NCBI GenBank assembly: GCA_017889675.1
Contig: JAGGAA010000006.1
Span: 1 to 40,650 of the forward strand
Length of the DNA: 40,650 bases
DNA from: Bacillota bacterium
GTDB taxonomy: Bacteria > Bacillota > Negativicutes > Sporomusales > Sporomusaceae
Reading direction: 5' to 3'
Numbering within the stretch: the first letter of the stretch is position 1; every line of letters starts with the position of its first letter. Position numbers and translations under genes: made by a program. Shown here in pieces: positions 1 to 10,935 of this stretch. The notes under the pieces are model-generated. The model was given only the letters and a program-made list of their open reading frames with translations. It was not told where the DNA came from and did not search any database.

Positions 1-1
1 C

Positions 2-1444
2 AAAGCAGAGAATGCTTTGCTTGTGCGAGTTGTAAAAGAAGCATTAGGAACTCCAGTTAAAGTGGCTGACAAACCAGTTGAAACAGAACCGGATATTCAG
101 ATTTTGACCTCACGTGATAGAATGGAAAGCACTTTACAAGTGAATATGCCTACAGGTTGTCGGTCTATAACTATTGATGAGATTATGGATAAGATTAAAC
201 AGGCTGGTATCGTTTATGGAATTGATAACTTGGCAATTGAAACAGCAATTAACAGACCAGGAAGCACAAGCGTTTGTGCAAAAGGCTTACAACCGATCAA
301 TGGTGTTAATGCCAGTATTACATATCTTGTTGATTTAGAAAGCAAAGGGCGACCTGTGGAGTTAGATGATGGCAGGGTCGATTTTAAAAACCTTAATATG
401 TTCACGGTTGTTCAGCAAGATGAATTGCTAGCAGAAAAGGTACCTGCGACACAAGGGACGGCAGGTATTGACGTTTTGGGGAATGAAGTTCAGGCTAAAC
501 CAGGTAAAGATGTAGTATTGCCAACAGGTAAAAATGTTTATGCCGTAGAGGGATTGAAGGCATACGCCGGCCAAGCTGGTCAAATTGTTATTGTTAATAA
601 AAAAATTAATGTTATTCCCCTTATTGAAGTGAAGGGAGACGTTGATTTATCAACAGGTAATATTGAATTTGTCGGTAGTGTAATTGTAAAAGGATCAGTC
701 CAAACTGGTTTTACGGTTAAGGCCGAAGGAAATGTAGAGATTGCCGGTAATGTTAGTGGTGGTATTGTTGAAGGCAAGAATGTCACTGTTCGTATGGGGA
801 TTCAGGGGATGAATAAGGGATATATAACAGCAAGTGAGAATGTTGTTGCAAAATATATTGAAAATGCAACAGTTTTTGCAGCAAAAGACGTTTTTGTCAG
901 TGATGTTATTCTGCATAGTAAAGTTAGTGCTGGTAAACGAGTAATTGTTGAAGAGCGGCGAGGACTTATCGTTGGTGGACAAATATCTGCAGGTGAAGAA
1001 ATTAGGGCAAAGACGATTGGTACTCATTCTGCCACTAATACTGATATTGAGGTTGGTGTAAATCCAGCACTGCGGGAAGAATACCAAACATTACGCAAAG
1101 AAATCAGAAAACTTGAATTTGACTTAGAACAAGCGCAAAAGGCTTTAAATATATTACGAGCGATGAATCAGAGTACAATGCCACCTGATAAACACGAAAT
1201 GTTGCTTAAATTGACTAAAGCTCAGTTTCATTTAATTGGTCAAACTGAGACCATGCGCAACAGACTGGCAGAAATTGAAATAGCTTTAGAAGAAATGCGC
1301 TATGGGCATATTAAGGTAGCTGATACGGTTCATCCTGGGGTCAAAGTAGTTATCGGTACATTAGTAAAGCCAGTACGTGACGCTGCTAAGTTCGTGAAGT
1401 TTTATGCTGAAGACGGAGAAATTAAATCAGGCTCTTATAAATAG
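2..1444 (+). CDS. FapA / DUF342 family polymer-forming protein, 5' end truncated by window edge
   Basis: Frame open from base 2 (KAENALLVRVVKEALGTP...) through the listed ORF start at 17; repetitive beta-rich motifs (VEIAGNVSGGIVEGKNVTVRMGIQG) followed by a coiled-coil C-terminus, typical of DUF342/FapA. Confidence 0.8.
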   Translation, partial: KAENALLVRVVKEALGTPVKVADKPVETEPDIQILTSRDRMESTLQVNMPTGCRSITIDEIMDKIKQAGIVYGIDNLAIETAINRPGSTSVCAKGLQPINGVNASITYLVDLESKGRPVELDDGRVDFKNLNMFTVVQQDELLAEKVPATQGTAGIDVLGNEVQAKPGKDVVLPTGKNVYAVEGLKAYAGQAGQIVIVNKKINVIPLIEVKGDVDLSTGNIEFVGSVIVKGSVQTGFTVKAEGNVEIAGNVSGGIVEGKNVTVRMGIQGMNKGYITASENVVAKYIENATVFAAKDVFVSDVILHSKVSAGKRVIVEERRGLIVGGQISAGEEIRAKTIGTHSATNTDIEVGVNPALREEYQTLRKEIRKLEFDLEQAQKALNILRAMNQSTMPPDKHEMLLKLTKAQFHLIGQTETMRNRLAEIEIALEEMRYGHIKVADTVHPGVKVVIGTLVKPVRDAAKFVKFYAEDGEIKSGSYK

Positions 1445-1489
1445 TGAGTAACTACCAATCCGCTTACTATATGGTTGGATGGTGATGTA

Positions 1490-1837
1490 ATGAGTATCAG
1501 ACCAATTGATATGCAGGTGCTTATTCCTAAGGTGACAGAAGTTGGAATACAGCAGAATAATCTTGCTCATCAAGGTACACTTCAGCAACAGCAATTTGCT
1601 GAACAGCTGGAAAAGACGGCCCAGTTGCGCCAACATCAGGTGCAGGGTGCAGTAAAGGGCCAAGGCGGCAAGGTTGAACGCGATGACACAAAAGAAAAAA
1701 ACAATAAGCGTAATGGTAGTGATCCTGGCCAAAATAGAAATGTAGCATCCAACGATTCTCTAGAATCAGAAGATTCGGCAAAACAGACTGCGAGGCCAGA
1801 TCCGGTACTTGGACATATTATTGATATTAAAACGTAG
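1490..1837 (+). CDS. Hypothetical small Q-rich hydrophilic protein
   Basis: ORF MSIRPIDMQVLIPKVTEVG...; ATG at 1490 preceded by a GGATGGTG-like RBS. Start refined from the listed 1475. Confidence 0.55.
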   Translation: MSIRPIDMQVLIPKVTEVGIQQNNLAHQGTLQQQQFAEQLEKTAQLRQHQVQGAVKGQGGKVERDDTKEKNNKRNGSDPGQNRNVASNDSLESEDSAKQTARPDPVLGHIIDIKT

Positions 1838-1856
1838 TATTACTGAGGTGATATTT

Positions 1857-2423
1857 TTGCTTTCCAACGTTATTGTTGTTTTACTTGTGATAGTTCTTTT
1901 GGGTTTTTTAGCGATATATAAAAAAGAAATGATTATTAAGATGTTTATATTGAGTATGTCTGCTCCAGCTAATGAATTTACGCAGCAACTCGAACAAACA
2001 GCAGACTCCATTATTAGACGCATGGAAGAAGAAACTACGCAACTTGAGCTATTACTTGAAGAAGCTGAGACGAAAATTGGCATGCTTAGCCACCAGGTTG
2101 AGCATGCCAATAAAATTATTGCGCAGCTAGTAGAGTTGCAGGAAAAACCTAACGTAGTTAATCAACCGGAAATAGATACTGCAGAGATTAGTAGTACGCC
2201 AGTGCTAAATGCTGCAAATGATGTTACGCTTGAGGAGATTCAGCCTGTTACGGAACTAACGATTGACGCTGATGAGAATCAACATACCGAATTAATAAAT
2301 ATTGAAAAATATCGTCACATTATTGCCATGGCTGACCAGGGCTATACTGTGACAGAAATTGCTAAAGCAACAGGTATGGGGAAGGGCGAGATTATGCTAC
2401 TCCTGCAATTGAATAAAAAATAA
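1857..2423 (+). CDS. Membrane-anchored hypothetical protein with coiled coil and C-terminal HTH-like segment (DUF6115-like)
   Basis: GAGGTG RBS then TTG at 1857; N-terminal TM segment, central coiled coil (QQLEQTADSIIRRMEEETTQLE), C-terminal YRHIIAMADQGYTVTEIAKATGMGKGEIMLLLQL. Confidence 0.6.
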   Translation: MLSNVIVVLLVIVLLGFLAIYKKEMIIKMFILSMSAPANEFTQQLEQTADSIIRRMEEETTQLELLLEEAETKIGMLSHQVEHANKIIAQLVELQEKPNVVNQPEIDTAEISSTPVLNAANDVTLEEIQPVTELTIDADENQHTELINIEKYRHIIAMADQGYTVTEIAKATGMGKGEIMLLLQLNKK

Positions 2424-2461
2424 GGAAGTTGATATAATAAATAGTAAGAAATTATGAGAAT

Positions 2462-2490
2462 TTGACTTGTTATCAGAGGAAAGTTATGAT
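2462..2490 (+). promoter_or_regulatory. Predicted sigma-A promoter for rpsB-tsf
   Basis: TTGACT (2462-2467), 17-bp spacer, TATGAT (2485-2490). Confidence 0.7.
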
Positions 2491-2597
2491 ATACTACTTT
2501 TCGGTGTATCACACACGCAATCTAATTTTGCTACTGTGCCAAAATGGTGAAGGCAAAAGATGCGGGTTGCGGCGGTAATTTAACAGGAGGTGTATTT

Positions 2598-3296
2598 ATG
2601 TCAGTTATTTCTATGAAACAACTTTTGGAAGCAGGTGTACATTTTGGTCACCAAACCAGAAGATGGAACCCCAAAATGGCTCCGTACATATTTACGGAGC
2701 GTAATGGTATTTACATTATTGACCTACAGAAAACAGTAAAAAAGGTGGAAGAAGCGTATAATTTTGTGCGTGACTTAGCTGCTCAGGGACAAACGATGCT
2801 GTTCGTAGGTACTAAAAAGCAAGCTCAGGAAGCTGTAAAAGATGAAGCTATCAGATGTGACATGTTCTATGTCAATGAAAGATGGCTAGGTGGTATGTTG
2901 ACCAACTTCCAAACAATTCAAAAACGCATTAACAGACTGCGTGAACTGGAAGATTTGGAAGCTAAAGGTATGTTTGAAGTATTGCCTAAAAAAGAAGTCA
3001 TTACTTTACGCCACGAAATGGAACGGTTACAAAAATTCCTTGGTGGTATTAAAAATATGCACAAATTGCCAGGCGCACTTTTTATTATTGATCCTCGCAA
3101 AGAGCGCATTGCTGTGGCAGAAGCTCGTAACTTAGGTATTCCTATTGTTGGGATTGTTGATACTAACTGTGATCCTGATGAAATTGATTATGTTATTCCT
3201 GGTAACGATGATGCTATTCGCGCTGTTAAATTGCTTACCGCAAAGGTTGCCGACGCTGTCATGGAAGGTCGCCAAGGCGAACAGATGGCAGAGTAA
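2598..3296 (+). CDS. rpsB: 30S ribosomal protein S2
   Basis: [44 protein letters not shown] is characteristic of S2; RBS AGGAGGTG just upstream. Start refined from 2544. Confidence 0.97.
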   Translation: MSVISMKQLLEAGVHFGHQTRRWNPKMAPYIFTERNGIYIIDLQKTVKKVEEAYNFVRDLAAQGQTMLFVGTKKQAQEAVKDEAIRCDMFYVNERWLGGMLTNFQTIQKRINRLRELEDLEAKGMFEVLPKKEVITLRHEMERLQKFLGGIKNMHKLPGALFIIDPRKERIAVAEARNLGIPIVGIVDTNCDPDEIDYVIPGNDDAIRAVKLLTAKVADAVMEGRQGEQMAE

Positions 3297-3311
3297 ACTA
3301 TTATGTGCACA

Positions 3312-3348
3312 TTAAAGGTAAGGGGTTTTCGGCCCTCTTACCTTTAAT
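3312..3348 (+). other. Stem-loop between rpsB and tsf
   Basis: AAAGGTAAG...CTTACCTTT inverted repeat in the rpsB-tsf gap. Confidence 0.6.
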
Positions 3349-3368
3349 AATAGTTAGGAGGATTTTAA

Positions 3369-4016
3369 ATGATAACTGCAGGAATGGTTAAAGAACTACG
3401 GGAACGTACTGGTGCCGGCATGATGGATTGTAAAAAGGCATTAAGCGAGACTAATGGTGATATGGAAAAGTCTGTTGACTTGTTACGAGAAAAAGGTTTG
3501 GCTGCTGCTGCCAAAAAGGCTAGCCGTATAGCTTCGGAAGGTCTTGTTGAATCATACATACATGGTGCTGGACGTATCGGAGTTTTGCTTGAGGTAAATT
3601 GTGAAACTGATTTTGTTGCTAAAACTGAGGATTTTAAATCATTAGTACGAGATATAGCCATGCAGATTGCTGCGGCTAATCCTGGTTATGTTGCGCGAGA
3701 AGAAGTACCTGAAGAAATTTTGAACCACGAAAGAGAAATTCTGCGGGCGCAGGCTTTGAACGAAGGTAAGCCGGCTAATATTGTTGAAAAAATGATAGAG
3801 GGTCGCTTGAAAAAATTCTATCAGGAAAATTGTTTATTGGAGCAGGCTTTTATCAAAGATCCTGATAAAACAATAACTCAATTAATTACCGAACGAGTAT
3901 CAAAAATTGGTGAAAATATTTCGGTTCGTCGTTTCACTAGATATCAATTAGGTGAAGGTATTGAGAAAAAGGCCAACGATTTTGCAGCTGAAGTAATGGC
4001 GGCTGTTAATAAATAA
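3369..4016 (+). CDS. tsf: Elongation factor Ts
   Basis: [37 protein letters not shown]...CETDFVAK. Confidence 0.97.
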   Translation: MITAGMVKELRERTGAGMMDCKKALSETNGDMEKSVDLLREKGLAAAAKKASRIASEGLVESYIHGAGRIGVLLEVNCETDFVAKTEDFKSLVRDIAMQIAAANPGYVAREEVPEEILNHEREILRAQALNEGKPANIVEKMIEGRLKKFYQENCLLEQAFIKDPDKTITQLITERVSKIGENISVRRFTRYQLGEGIEKKANDFAAEVMAAVNK

Positions 4017-4042
4017 GAGAACACTTAGTGTTCTCTTTTTTC
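4015..4042 (+). terminator. Intrinsic terminator after tsf
   Basis: AGAGAACAC-TTA-GTGTTCTCT followed by a T-run. Confidence 0.9.
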
Positions 4043-4069
4043 TCCCAGATGGAAAGTGTAACTTTCACT

Positions 4070-5489
<1,420 letters not shown>

Positions 5490-5490
5490 T

Positions 5491-5694
5491 ATGCTAGATA
5501 CAGTTGCGCAACCGTTAGCTAAAGTTATTAACAGATTGGAACAAGCAAATTGCAAATATAGCATTAGCATTACGAAGCCATCGCGAAATACCTTTCAACT
5601 TGAAGATACACTTTACGTTATAAGGCAGCAATTAGATGCTGATGGTATTATGAATTTAATAGCTGCTGCTAAAATGGGAAAGGAGGTGTTTTAA
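5491..5694 (+). CDS. Small hypothetical protein (67 aa)
   Basis: ORF packed between frr and the ferredoxin gene; no family recognised. Confidence 0.5.
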   Translation: MLDTVAQPLAKVINRLEQANCKYSISITKPSRNTFQLEDTLYVIRQQLDADGIMNLIAAAKMGKEVF

Positions 5695-5697
5695 TAA

Positions 5698-5871
5698 ATG
5701 GCTTACAAAATTACAGATGAGTGTGTTGCTTGTGGTTCTTGTGCTGCAACCTGCCCGGTTGAAGCTATTAAAGAAGGGGAACCAATTTACAGCATTGATG
5801 CTGAAGAGTGTGTTGAGTGTGGTTCTTGTGCTGAAGCTTGCCCTACGGGTGCAATAGTAGCTCCAGAGTAA
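5698..5871 (+). CDS. 2[4Fe-4S] ferredoxin, 57 aa
   Basis: Manual translation: MAYKITDECVACGSCAATCPVEAIKEGEPIYSIDAEECVECGSCAEACPTGAIVAPE; two CxxCxxCxxxCP motifs; AAAGGAGGTG RBS upstream. Missing from the ORF track. Confidence 0.95.
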   Translation: MAYKITDECVACGSCAATCPVEAIKEGEPIYSIDAEECVECGSCAEACPTGAIVAPE

Positions 5872-5905
5872 TTTAAATCCCCCTCGTAAGAGGGGGTTTA
5901 AATTT
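5870..5905. terminator. Long terminator-like hairpin after the ferredoxin gene
   Basis: AATTTAAATCCCCCTC-GTAA-GAGGGGGTTTAAATTT, near-perfect long stem with one bulged base; A/T tracts on both sides suggest bidirectional function. Confidence 0.85.
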
Positions 5906-5984
5906 ATATTTGCTGGCTAACTTTTCTGAATTTTGGAGATAATTTTGGTAATAACTATGCTGCAGTTTGGCGGAGGGGCTTAGT

Positions 5985-6767
5985 GTGTGGAAAAAGTGGT
6001 TTAGTGATAAGGCTGCTAATAAGCAAAACGATTATAATACAATTGATCTGAATAGAATTCCGTGCCATGTGGCAATTATTATGGATGGTAACGGCAGATG
6101 GGCTCAAAAGAAAGGCCTTCCCCGCACGTTAGGCCATCGTGCGGGTGCTGAAACGCTACGAGAAATTGTCATGACAGCTTCGGAGATTGGTATAAAAGTT
6201 CTTACTGCGTACGCGTTTTCTACGGAAAATTGGCGACGGCCAGTTGATGAAGTCAGCTTGCTTATGGGTTTACTGGCTGAATATCTTGATAATGAGATCA
6301 ATGAATTGGATAAAAACAATGTGCAAATCAGATTTATTGGTAAGATTGAGGAACTGGCTTTAGTTTTACAGAAAAAAATAGAAAAAGCTCAGACGCTGAC
6401 TGCTCACAATACCGGTTTAATTTTAAACCTAGCCGTAAATTATGGTGGACGGGCAGAGTTGACGCGTGCTGTTAAGATAATTACTGAAAAAGTATTGAAT
6501 CAAGAATTGAGTGTACAAGATATCACTGAGGCAATTATTGAAGAAAATTTATATACAACGAACCTTCCTGCTCCAGACTTATTAATTAGGCCTAGTGGGG
6601 ATTTTCGTATTAGCAATTTTTTATTGTGGCAAGTTGCGTATGCTGAATTTTGGTTTACTGAGACGAATTGGCCAGACTTTAAACCAGATAACTTTTTACA
6701 GGCAATACGCGATTATCAGCAACGGGAACGAAGATTTGGCGGTATTAAAAATACAAAAAAACGGTAG
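5985..6767 (+). CDS. uppS: Isoprenyl (undecaprenyl) diphosphate synthase
   Basis: HVAIIMDGNGRWAQKKGLPRTLGHRAGAETLREIV...LLIRPSGDFRISNFLLWQVAYAEFWFTETNWPDF. GTG start at 5985 after GGAGGGG. Confidence 0.96.
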   Translation: MWKKWFSDKAANKQNDYNTIDLNRIPCHVAIIMDGNGRWAQKKGLPRTLGHRAGAETLREIVMTASEIGIKVLTAYAFSTENWRRPVDEVSLLMGLLAEYLDNEINELDKNNVQIRFIGKIEELALVLQKKIEKAQTLTAHNTGLILNLAVNYGGRAELTRAVKIITEKVLNQELSVQDITEAIIEENLYTTNLPAPDLLIRPSGDFRISNFLLWQVAYAEFWFTETNWPDFKPDNFLQAIRDYQQRERRFGGIKNTKKR

Positions 6768-7604
6768 GTGCATATATTGCTAGGTACGCGTATTTTAACA
6801 GCAGTTATTGGGATTCCAATAGCCATATATATTATTACCTATGGTAGTTGGCTGTTTGCGGCAACAATACTATTGCTTGCATTGATTGCCTGGCATGAAT
6901 TCTTTACCATGATGCAGGCCAAAAATATTAGAATTCAGTATAGTATTGGCCTTATTGGCATTATTTTAGCACTAGGTTGTGCATGGCTAGGAAACGCGCA
7001 GGAATTAGTAATGGTAATGATGTTAGCCATATTATTAATTATGGCGCAAACAATACTCAATCATAAGAATTTTGGAGTTGCTGAGGCTGCTTTTACTATA
7101 TTGGGTACAATGTATATTAGTTTGCCATTTGCCCATTTGTTACTTCTCCGTTTTACAGATCAATATGATTATATGTATACGGCATTTGGCAATTTATCAG
7201 CAGGTGCCGTCTATCTGTGGCTAGCTTTTCTAGGAACATGGGCCAGCGATACGCTGGCTTATTTTGTGGGATCAGTGCTTGGCCAGCACAAGTTGTGTCC
7301 GAATATTAGTCCTGGGAAAACCGTTGAAGGAGCTATCGGCGGTTTAGTTGGCAGTATTGCAGGTGTAGCTTCCATGGGCTATCTGTGCGGCTTGCCTCTA
7401 CTACATATGATTTTTTTGGGCATATTGATAGGAATTGCTGCTCCACTAGGCGATCTTGCCGAGTCAGTGTTAAAAAGGTTTACCGGAGTTAAAGACTCTG
7501 GTAATATTTTACCAGGACATGGTGGGATACTTGATCGTTTTGATGCTATTATGTTTTCTGTACCAGTAGCATATTATTATGTAACAGTATTTATTATTGC
7601 TTAG
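6768..7604 (+). CDS. cdsA: Phosphatidate cytidylyltransferase
   Basis: Multi-TM protein ending with the CDP-alcohol signature SPGKTVEGAIGGLVGS...LGDLAESVLKRFTGVKDSGNILPGHGGILDRFDA. Confidence 0.95.
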   Translation: MHILLGTRILTAVIGIPIAIYIITYGSWLFAATILLLALIAWHEFFTMMQAKNIRIQYSIGLIGIILALGCAWLGNAQELVMVMMLAILLIMAQTILNHKNFGVAEAAFTILGTMYISLPFAHLLLLRFTDQYDYMYTAFGNLSAGAVYLWLAFLGTWASDTLAYFVGSVLGQHKLCPNISPGKTVEGAIGGLVGSIAGVASMGYLCGLPLLHMIFLGILIGIAAPLGDLAESVLKRFTGVKDSGNILPGHGGILDRFDAIMFSVPVAYYYVTVFIIA

Positions 7605-7628
7605 AGACATAGATGGGAGAGTTCCTTA

Positions 7629-8786
7629 ATGAAGCATATTGCAATTTTAGGAAGTACTGGTTCGATTGGTACACAGTCATTAGATGTAATTGCCGCTAAT
7701 GCAGATAAGTATAAGATAACAGCCTTAGCGGCCTATCAGAATGAACAGTTACTAGCTGAGCAGATTGAGTATTTTAAACCAAAGCTTGCTGTATTAATTG
7801 ATAAATCGGCAGCTGACCGTATGGTTAATACCTATCAAGGAAAAACAAAAATTTTAGCTGGTGAAGAAGGGCTACTTGAAGCGGCTACTTTTTATCAGAC
7901 AGATACTGTTTTGACATCATTAGTTGGATTTGCTGGGTTAAAGCCAACGGTTGCAGCTATAAAAGCAAAAAAAAATATAGCGCTGGCTAATAAAGAAACC
8001 CTTGTGGCTGCCGGTGAATTAGTGATGTCACTAGCAAAGAAATATAATGTTAGTATTTCACCAGTTGACAGTGAGCATAGTGCTGTTTTTCAATGTTTGA
8101 ATGGAGAAAATAAACAGCAGATAAATCGGATTATTTTAACAGCATCTGGTGGGCCATTTCGCGGGCGTACGGTTGAAGAAATGAGTCAGGTGACTATTGA
8201 AGATTGCCTTAAGCATCCTAATTGGTCTATGGGGCGAAAAATTACTATTGATTCTGCTACTTTGGCCAATAAAGGTTTGGAAGTAATAGAAGCAAAATGG
8301 CTATTTGGCGTTGAGTATGACAATATTGATGTTTGTGTTCATCCGCAGAGCATAATTCATTCGATGGTTGAATTTATTGATGGTAGTGTTATGGCTCAGC
8401 TAGGAATGCCGGATATGCGACTACCTATCCAATACGCTTTATCTTATCCTGAACGCTTACCATCTAAGTTTCCCCGTTTAGACTTGAAGACATTATCTGC
8501 ACTGACTTTTGCTGAACCTGATACGGTGAATTTTCCGGCATTAAAGCTAGCGTATAGTGCAGGGAAAAAAGGCGGCACAATGCCCTGCGTTTTCAATGCA
8601 GCTAATGAAGTTGCAGTGTATGCTTTTTTAAATGGGGAAATTGGTTTTCTTGATATCGTTCAGGTAATACGGTATACTATGGAAAAACATACCCTGATTA
8701 CCACTCCCGATTTGGAGCAGATTCATACTGCTGATGCATGGGCACGTCGCTCAGCACTCCTAGTAGTAAATGATTTGAAAAAATGA
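7629..8786 (+). CDS. dxr: 1-deoxy-D-xylulose-5-phosphate reductoisomerase
   Basis: IAILGSTGSIGTQSLDVI...NKETLVAAG...PVDSEHSAVFQCL...TASGGPFRGR. Confidence 0.97.
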   Translation: MKHIAILGSTGSIGTQSLDVIAANADKYKITALAAYQNEQLLAEQIEYFKPKLAVLIDKSAADRMVNTYQGKTKILAGEEGLLEAATFYQTDTVLTSLVGFAGLKPTVAAIKAKKNIALANKETLVAAGELVMSLAKKYNVSISPVDSEHSAVFQCLNGENKQQINRIILTASGGPFRGRTVEEMSQVTIEDCLKHPNWSMGRKITIDSATLANKGLEVIEAKWLFGVEYDNIDVCVHPQSIIHSMVEFIDGSVMAQLGMPDMRLPIQYALSYPERLPSKFPRLDLKTLSALTFAEPDTVNFPALKLAYSAGKKGGTMPCVFNAANEVAVYAFLNGEIGFLDIVQVIRYTMEKHTLITTPDLEQIHTADAWARRSALLVVNDLKK

Positions 8787-8815
8787 TAACCAATACTTGA
8801 AAGGTTGGTGAAAAT

Positions 8816-9847
8816 TTGGCTACTGTCATTGCGACTATTTTTGTTTTCGGTTTGTTAATTTTATTTCACGAGTTAGGTCACTTTATTACGGCTAAAAGCG
8901 TTGGTATGAGGGTGGATGAATTTGCTATCGGGTTTGGCCCTAAGTTGATTAGTAAAAAAATTGGCGAGACAATCTACTCTATTCGTATCATACCACTTGG
9001 CGGATTTAATAAAATCGCTGGTATGGATCCAGACGAGCAGCAAGATGAACGTTCATTTAGTGCTAAGCCTATCTGGGCAAGAATGGTAGTGATTGTAGCT
9101 GGTTCAGTTATGAATTTTGTTTTACCAGTGCTCTTACTGTTTATTGTATTCTTGAGCGCAGGGGTTGATAGCCCCTCTAATCAACCAATAATTGGCAAAT
9201 CATTTTCTGATAAGCCAGCAGCTGTTGCTGGGTTGCTGCCTGGTGACAGAATAACAGCTGTAAATGGAATACCTATAGATTCCTGGCAGCAATTTGTCAG
9301 TGTTATTCAGACAAATGCAGGAACCAAGCTTGCAATAAATTTTTCACGTGCTTCAGAGACGAACAAAACAGCGGTGCTTACTCCTGAATATGATGAAAAA
9401 GGTAAGCGCGGAATTATTGGTGTCATTCCCCAGATTGATAAATATCAGCCAGGAATAATTGAGGCTGCTGGTTTGGCTGTAAAACATACGGTTACTGTGG
9501 CTCAAGCTATGGTTGTTGGTATTGGTGAAATGATCACTGGCAAAACAGCAGCTGATGTTGCCGGACCCATTGGTGTAGCCCAAATGGCAGGGGAAGTGGC
9601 GCAACTGGGAATTGTTCCATTATTGCAATTTGCTGCCTTTTTGAGTATTAACTTAGGGTTAATTAATCTATTGCCAGTGCCGGTATTAGATGGGGGGCAT
9701 CTTGTCACACTGGCTGTCGAGGGCCTCAGAGGTAAACCACTTAGTACTAGTCAAATGCAGTTTATTCAGATGATTGGCTTAGCACTATTAATGCTGCTAT
9801 TTGTTGTGGCAACTTTCAAAGATATAGCGCGATTAAATTTGTTTTAA
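8816..9847 (+). CDS. rseP: RIP metalloprotease RseP / site-2 protease
   Basis: HELGHF zinc motif, central PDZ domain, GLINLLPVPVLDGGHL. Confidence 0.94.
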   Translation: MATVIATIFVFGLLILFHELGHFITAKSVGMRVDEFAIGFGPKLISKKIGETIYSIRIIPLGGFNKIAGMDPDEQQDERSFSAKPIWARMVVIVAGSVMNFVLPVLLLFIVFLSAGVDSPSNQPIIGKSFSDKPAAVAGLLPGDRITAVNGIPIDSWQQFVSVIQTNAGTKLAINFSRASETNKTAVLTPEYDEKGKRGIIGVIPQIDKYQPGIIEAAGLAVKHTVTVAQAMVVGIGEMITGKTAADVAGPIGVAQMAGEVAQLGIVPLLQFAAFLSINLGLINLLPVPVLDGGHLVTLAVEGLRGKPLSTSQMQFIQMIGLALLMLLFVVATFKDIARLNLF

Positions 9848-9861
9848 GCTGGTGATGAAAT

Positions 9862-10935
9862 ATGCAACGTAAGAAGACACAGTCGCTACAAGTTGGTAAA
9901 ATGTTGGTAGGTGGTAGTGCTCCCATATCAGTACAATCAATGACAAATACCCGTACTGACCATGTTGCTGATACTGTAGCCCAAATAAGGCGGCTTACTG
10001 ACGCCGGATGCGATATTGTTCGAGTTGCGGTACCTGATATGTCTGCAGCACAGGCCATTGAGCAGATAAAAGCTGGCATAGGTGATGTCCCCCTTGTTGC
10101 CGATATTCACTTTGATTATCGGTTAGCTATTGCGGCCATGGAGCGCGGCGTCGACGCCCTTCGACTAAATCCAGGGAATATTGGTGAGGTTGAGCATGTG
10201 GCCGCAGTTGTTAAAGAGGCTAAGAAACGGCGAATTCCTATTCGCATTGGGGTCAATGCCGGATCACTAAGTAAAGCAATACTTGCGAAATATGGTGGAC
10301 GTCCGACACCAGAGGGCATGGTCGAAAGTGCTCTAAGTCATATTGCTATTTTGGAAAGTTATAATTTTCATGATATTAAAATATCGTTAAAAGCGCATGA
10401 TGTACCACTTACTGTCAGCGCCTATCAGCTCATGTCAGAAACTGTAGATTATCCATTGCATTTAGGAATTACTGAAGCTGGGACAATACGCTCAGGGGTA
10501 ATTAAGTCAGCTGTAGGTATTGGTGCACTGTTGGCTCAGGGAATCGGCGACACAATTCGCGTATCGTTAACTGGTGATCCTGTCGAAGAGGTGTATGTCG
10601 CTAATCAGATTCTTAAATCTTTAGGACTACGTCAATATGGTCCTACGCTTGTATCTTGTCCGACCTGTGGGCGTTGTCAGATCAATTTGGTTGATGTTGC
10701 TGAGCTGGTAGAAAATAAGCTGAAATCTATGAAGACCCCCATTACGGTAGCAGTAATGGGTTGTGTTGTGAATGGACCTGGAGAAGCCAGAGATGCCGAT
10801 GTTGGTATTGCTGGTGGTAAAGGTGAGGGTCTGTTATTCAGTAAAGGTGAGATTATCCGCAAGGTACCAGAAGGCGAACTTGTAAGTGCATTATTTGCTG
10901 AAATTGATAAACTTAGTAAGGAGGATAATACTTAA
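9862..10935 (+). CDS. ispG: 4-hydroxy-3-methylbut-2-en-1-yl diphosphate synthase (flavodoxin)
   Basis: [32 protein letters not shown]...CPTCGRCQ...[21 protein letters not shown]. Confidence 0.97.
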   Translation: MQRKKTQSLQVGKMLVGGSAPISVQSMTNTRTDHVADTVAQIRRLTDAGCDIVRVAVPDMSAAQAIEQIKAGIGDVPLVADIHFDYRLAIAAMERGVDALRLNPGNIGEVEHVAAVVKEAKKRRIPIRIGVNAGSLSKAILAKYGGRPTPEGMVESALSHIAILESYNFHDIKISLKAHDVPLTVSAYQLMSETVDYPLHLGITEAGTIRSGVIKSAVGIGALLAQGIGDTIRVSLTGDPVEEVYVANQILKSLGLRQYGPTLVSCPTCGRCQINLVDVAELVENKLKSMKTPITVAVMGCVVNGPGEARDADVGIAGGKGEGLLFSKGEIIRKVPEGELVSALFAEIDKLSKEDNT

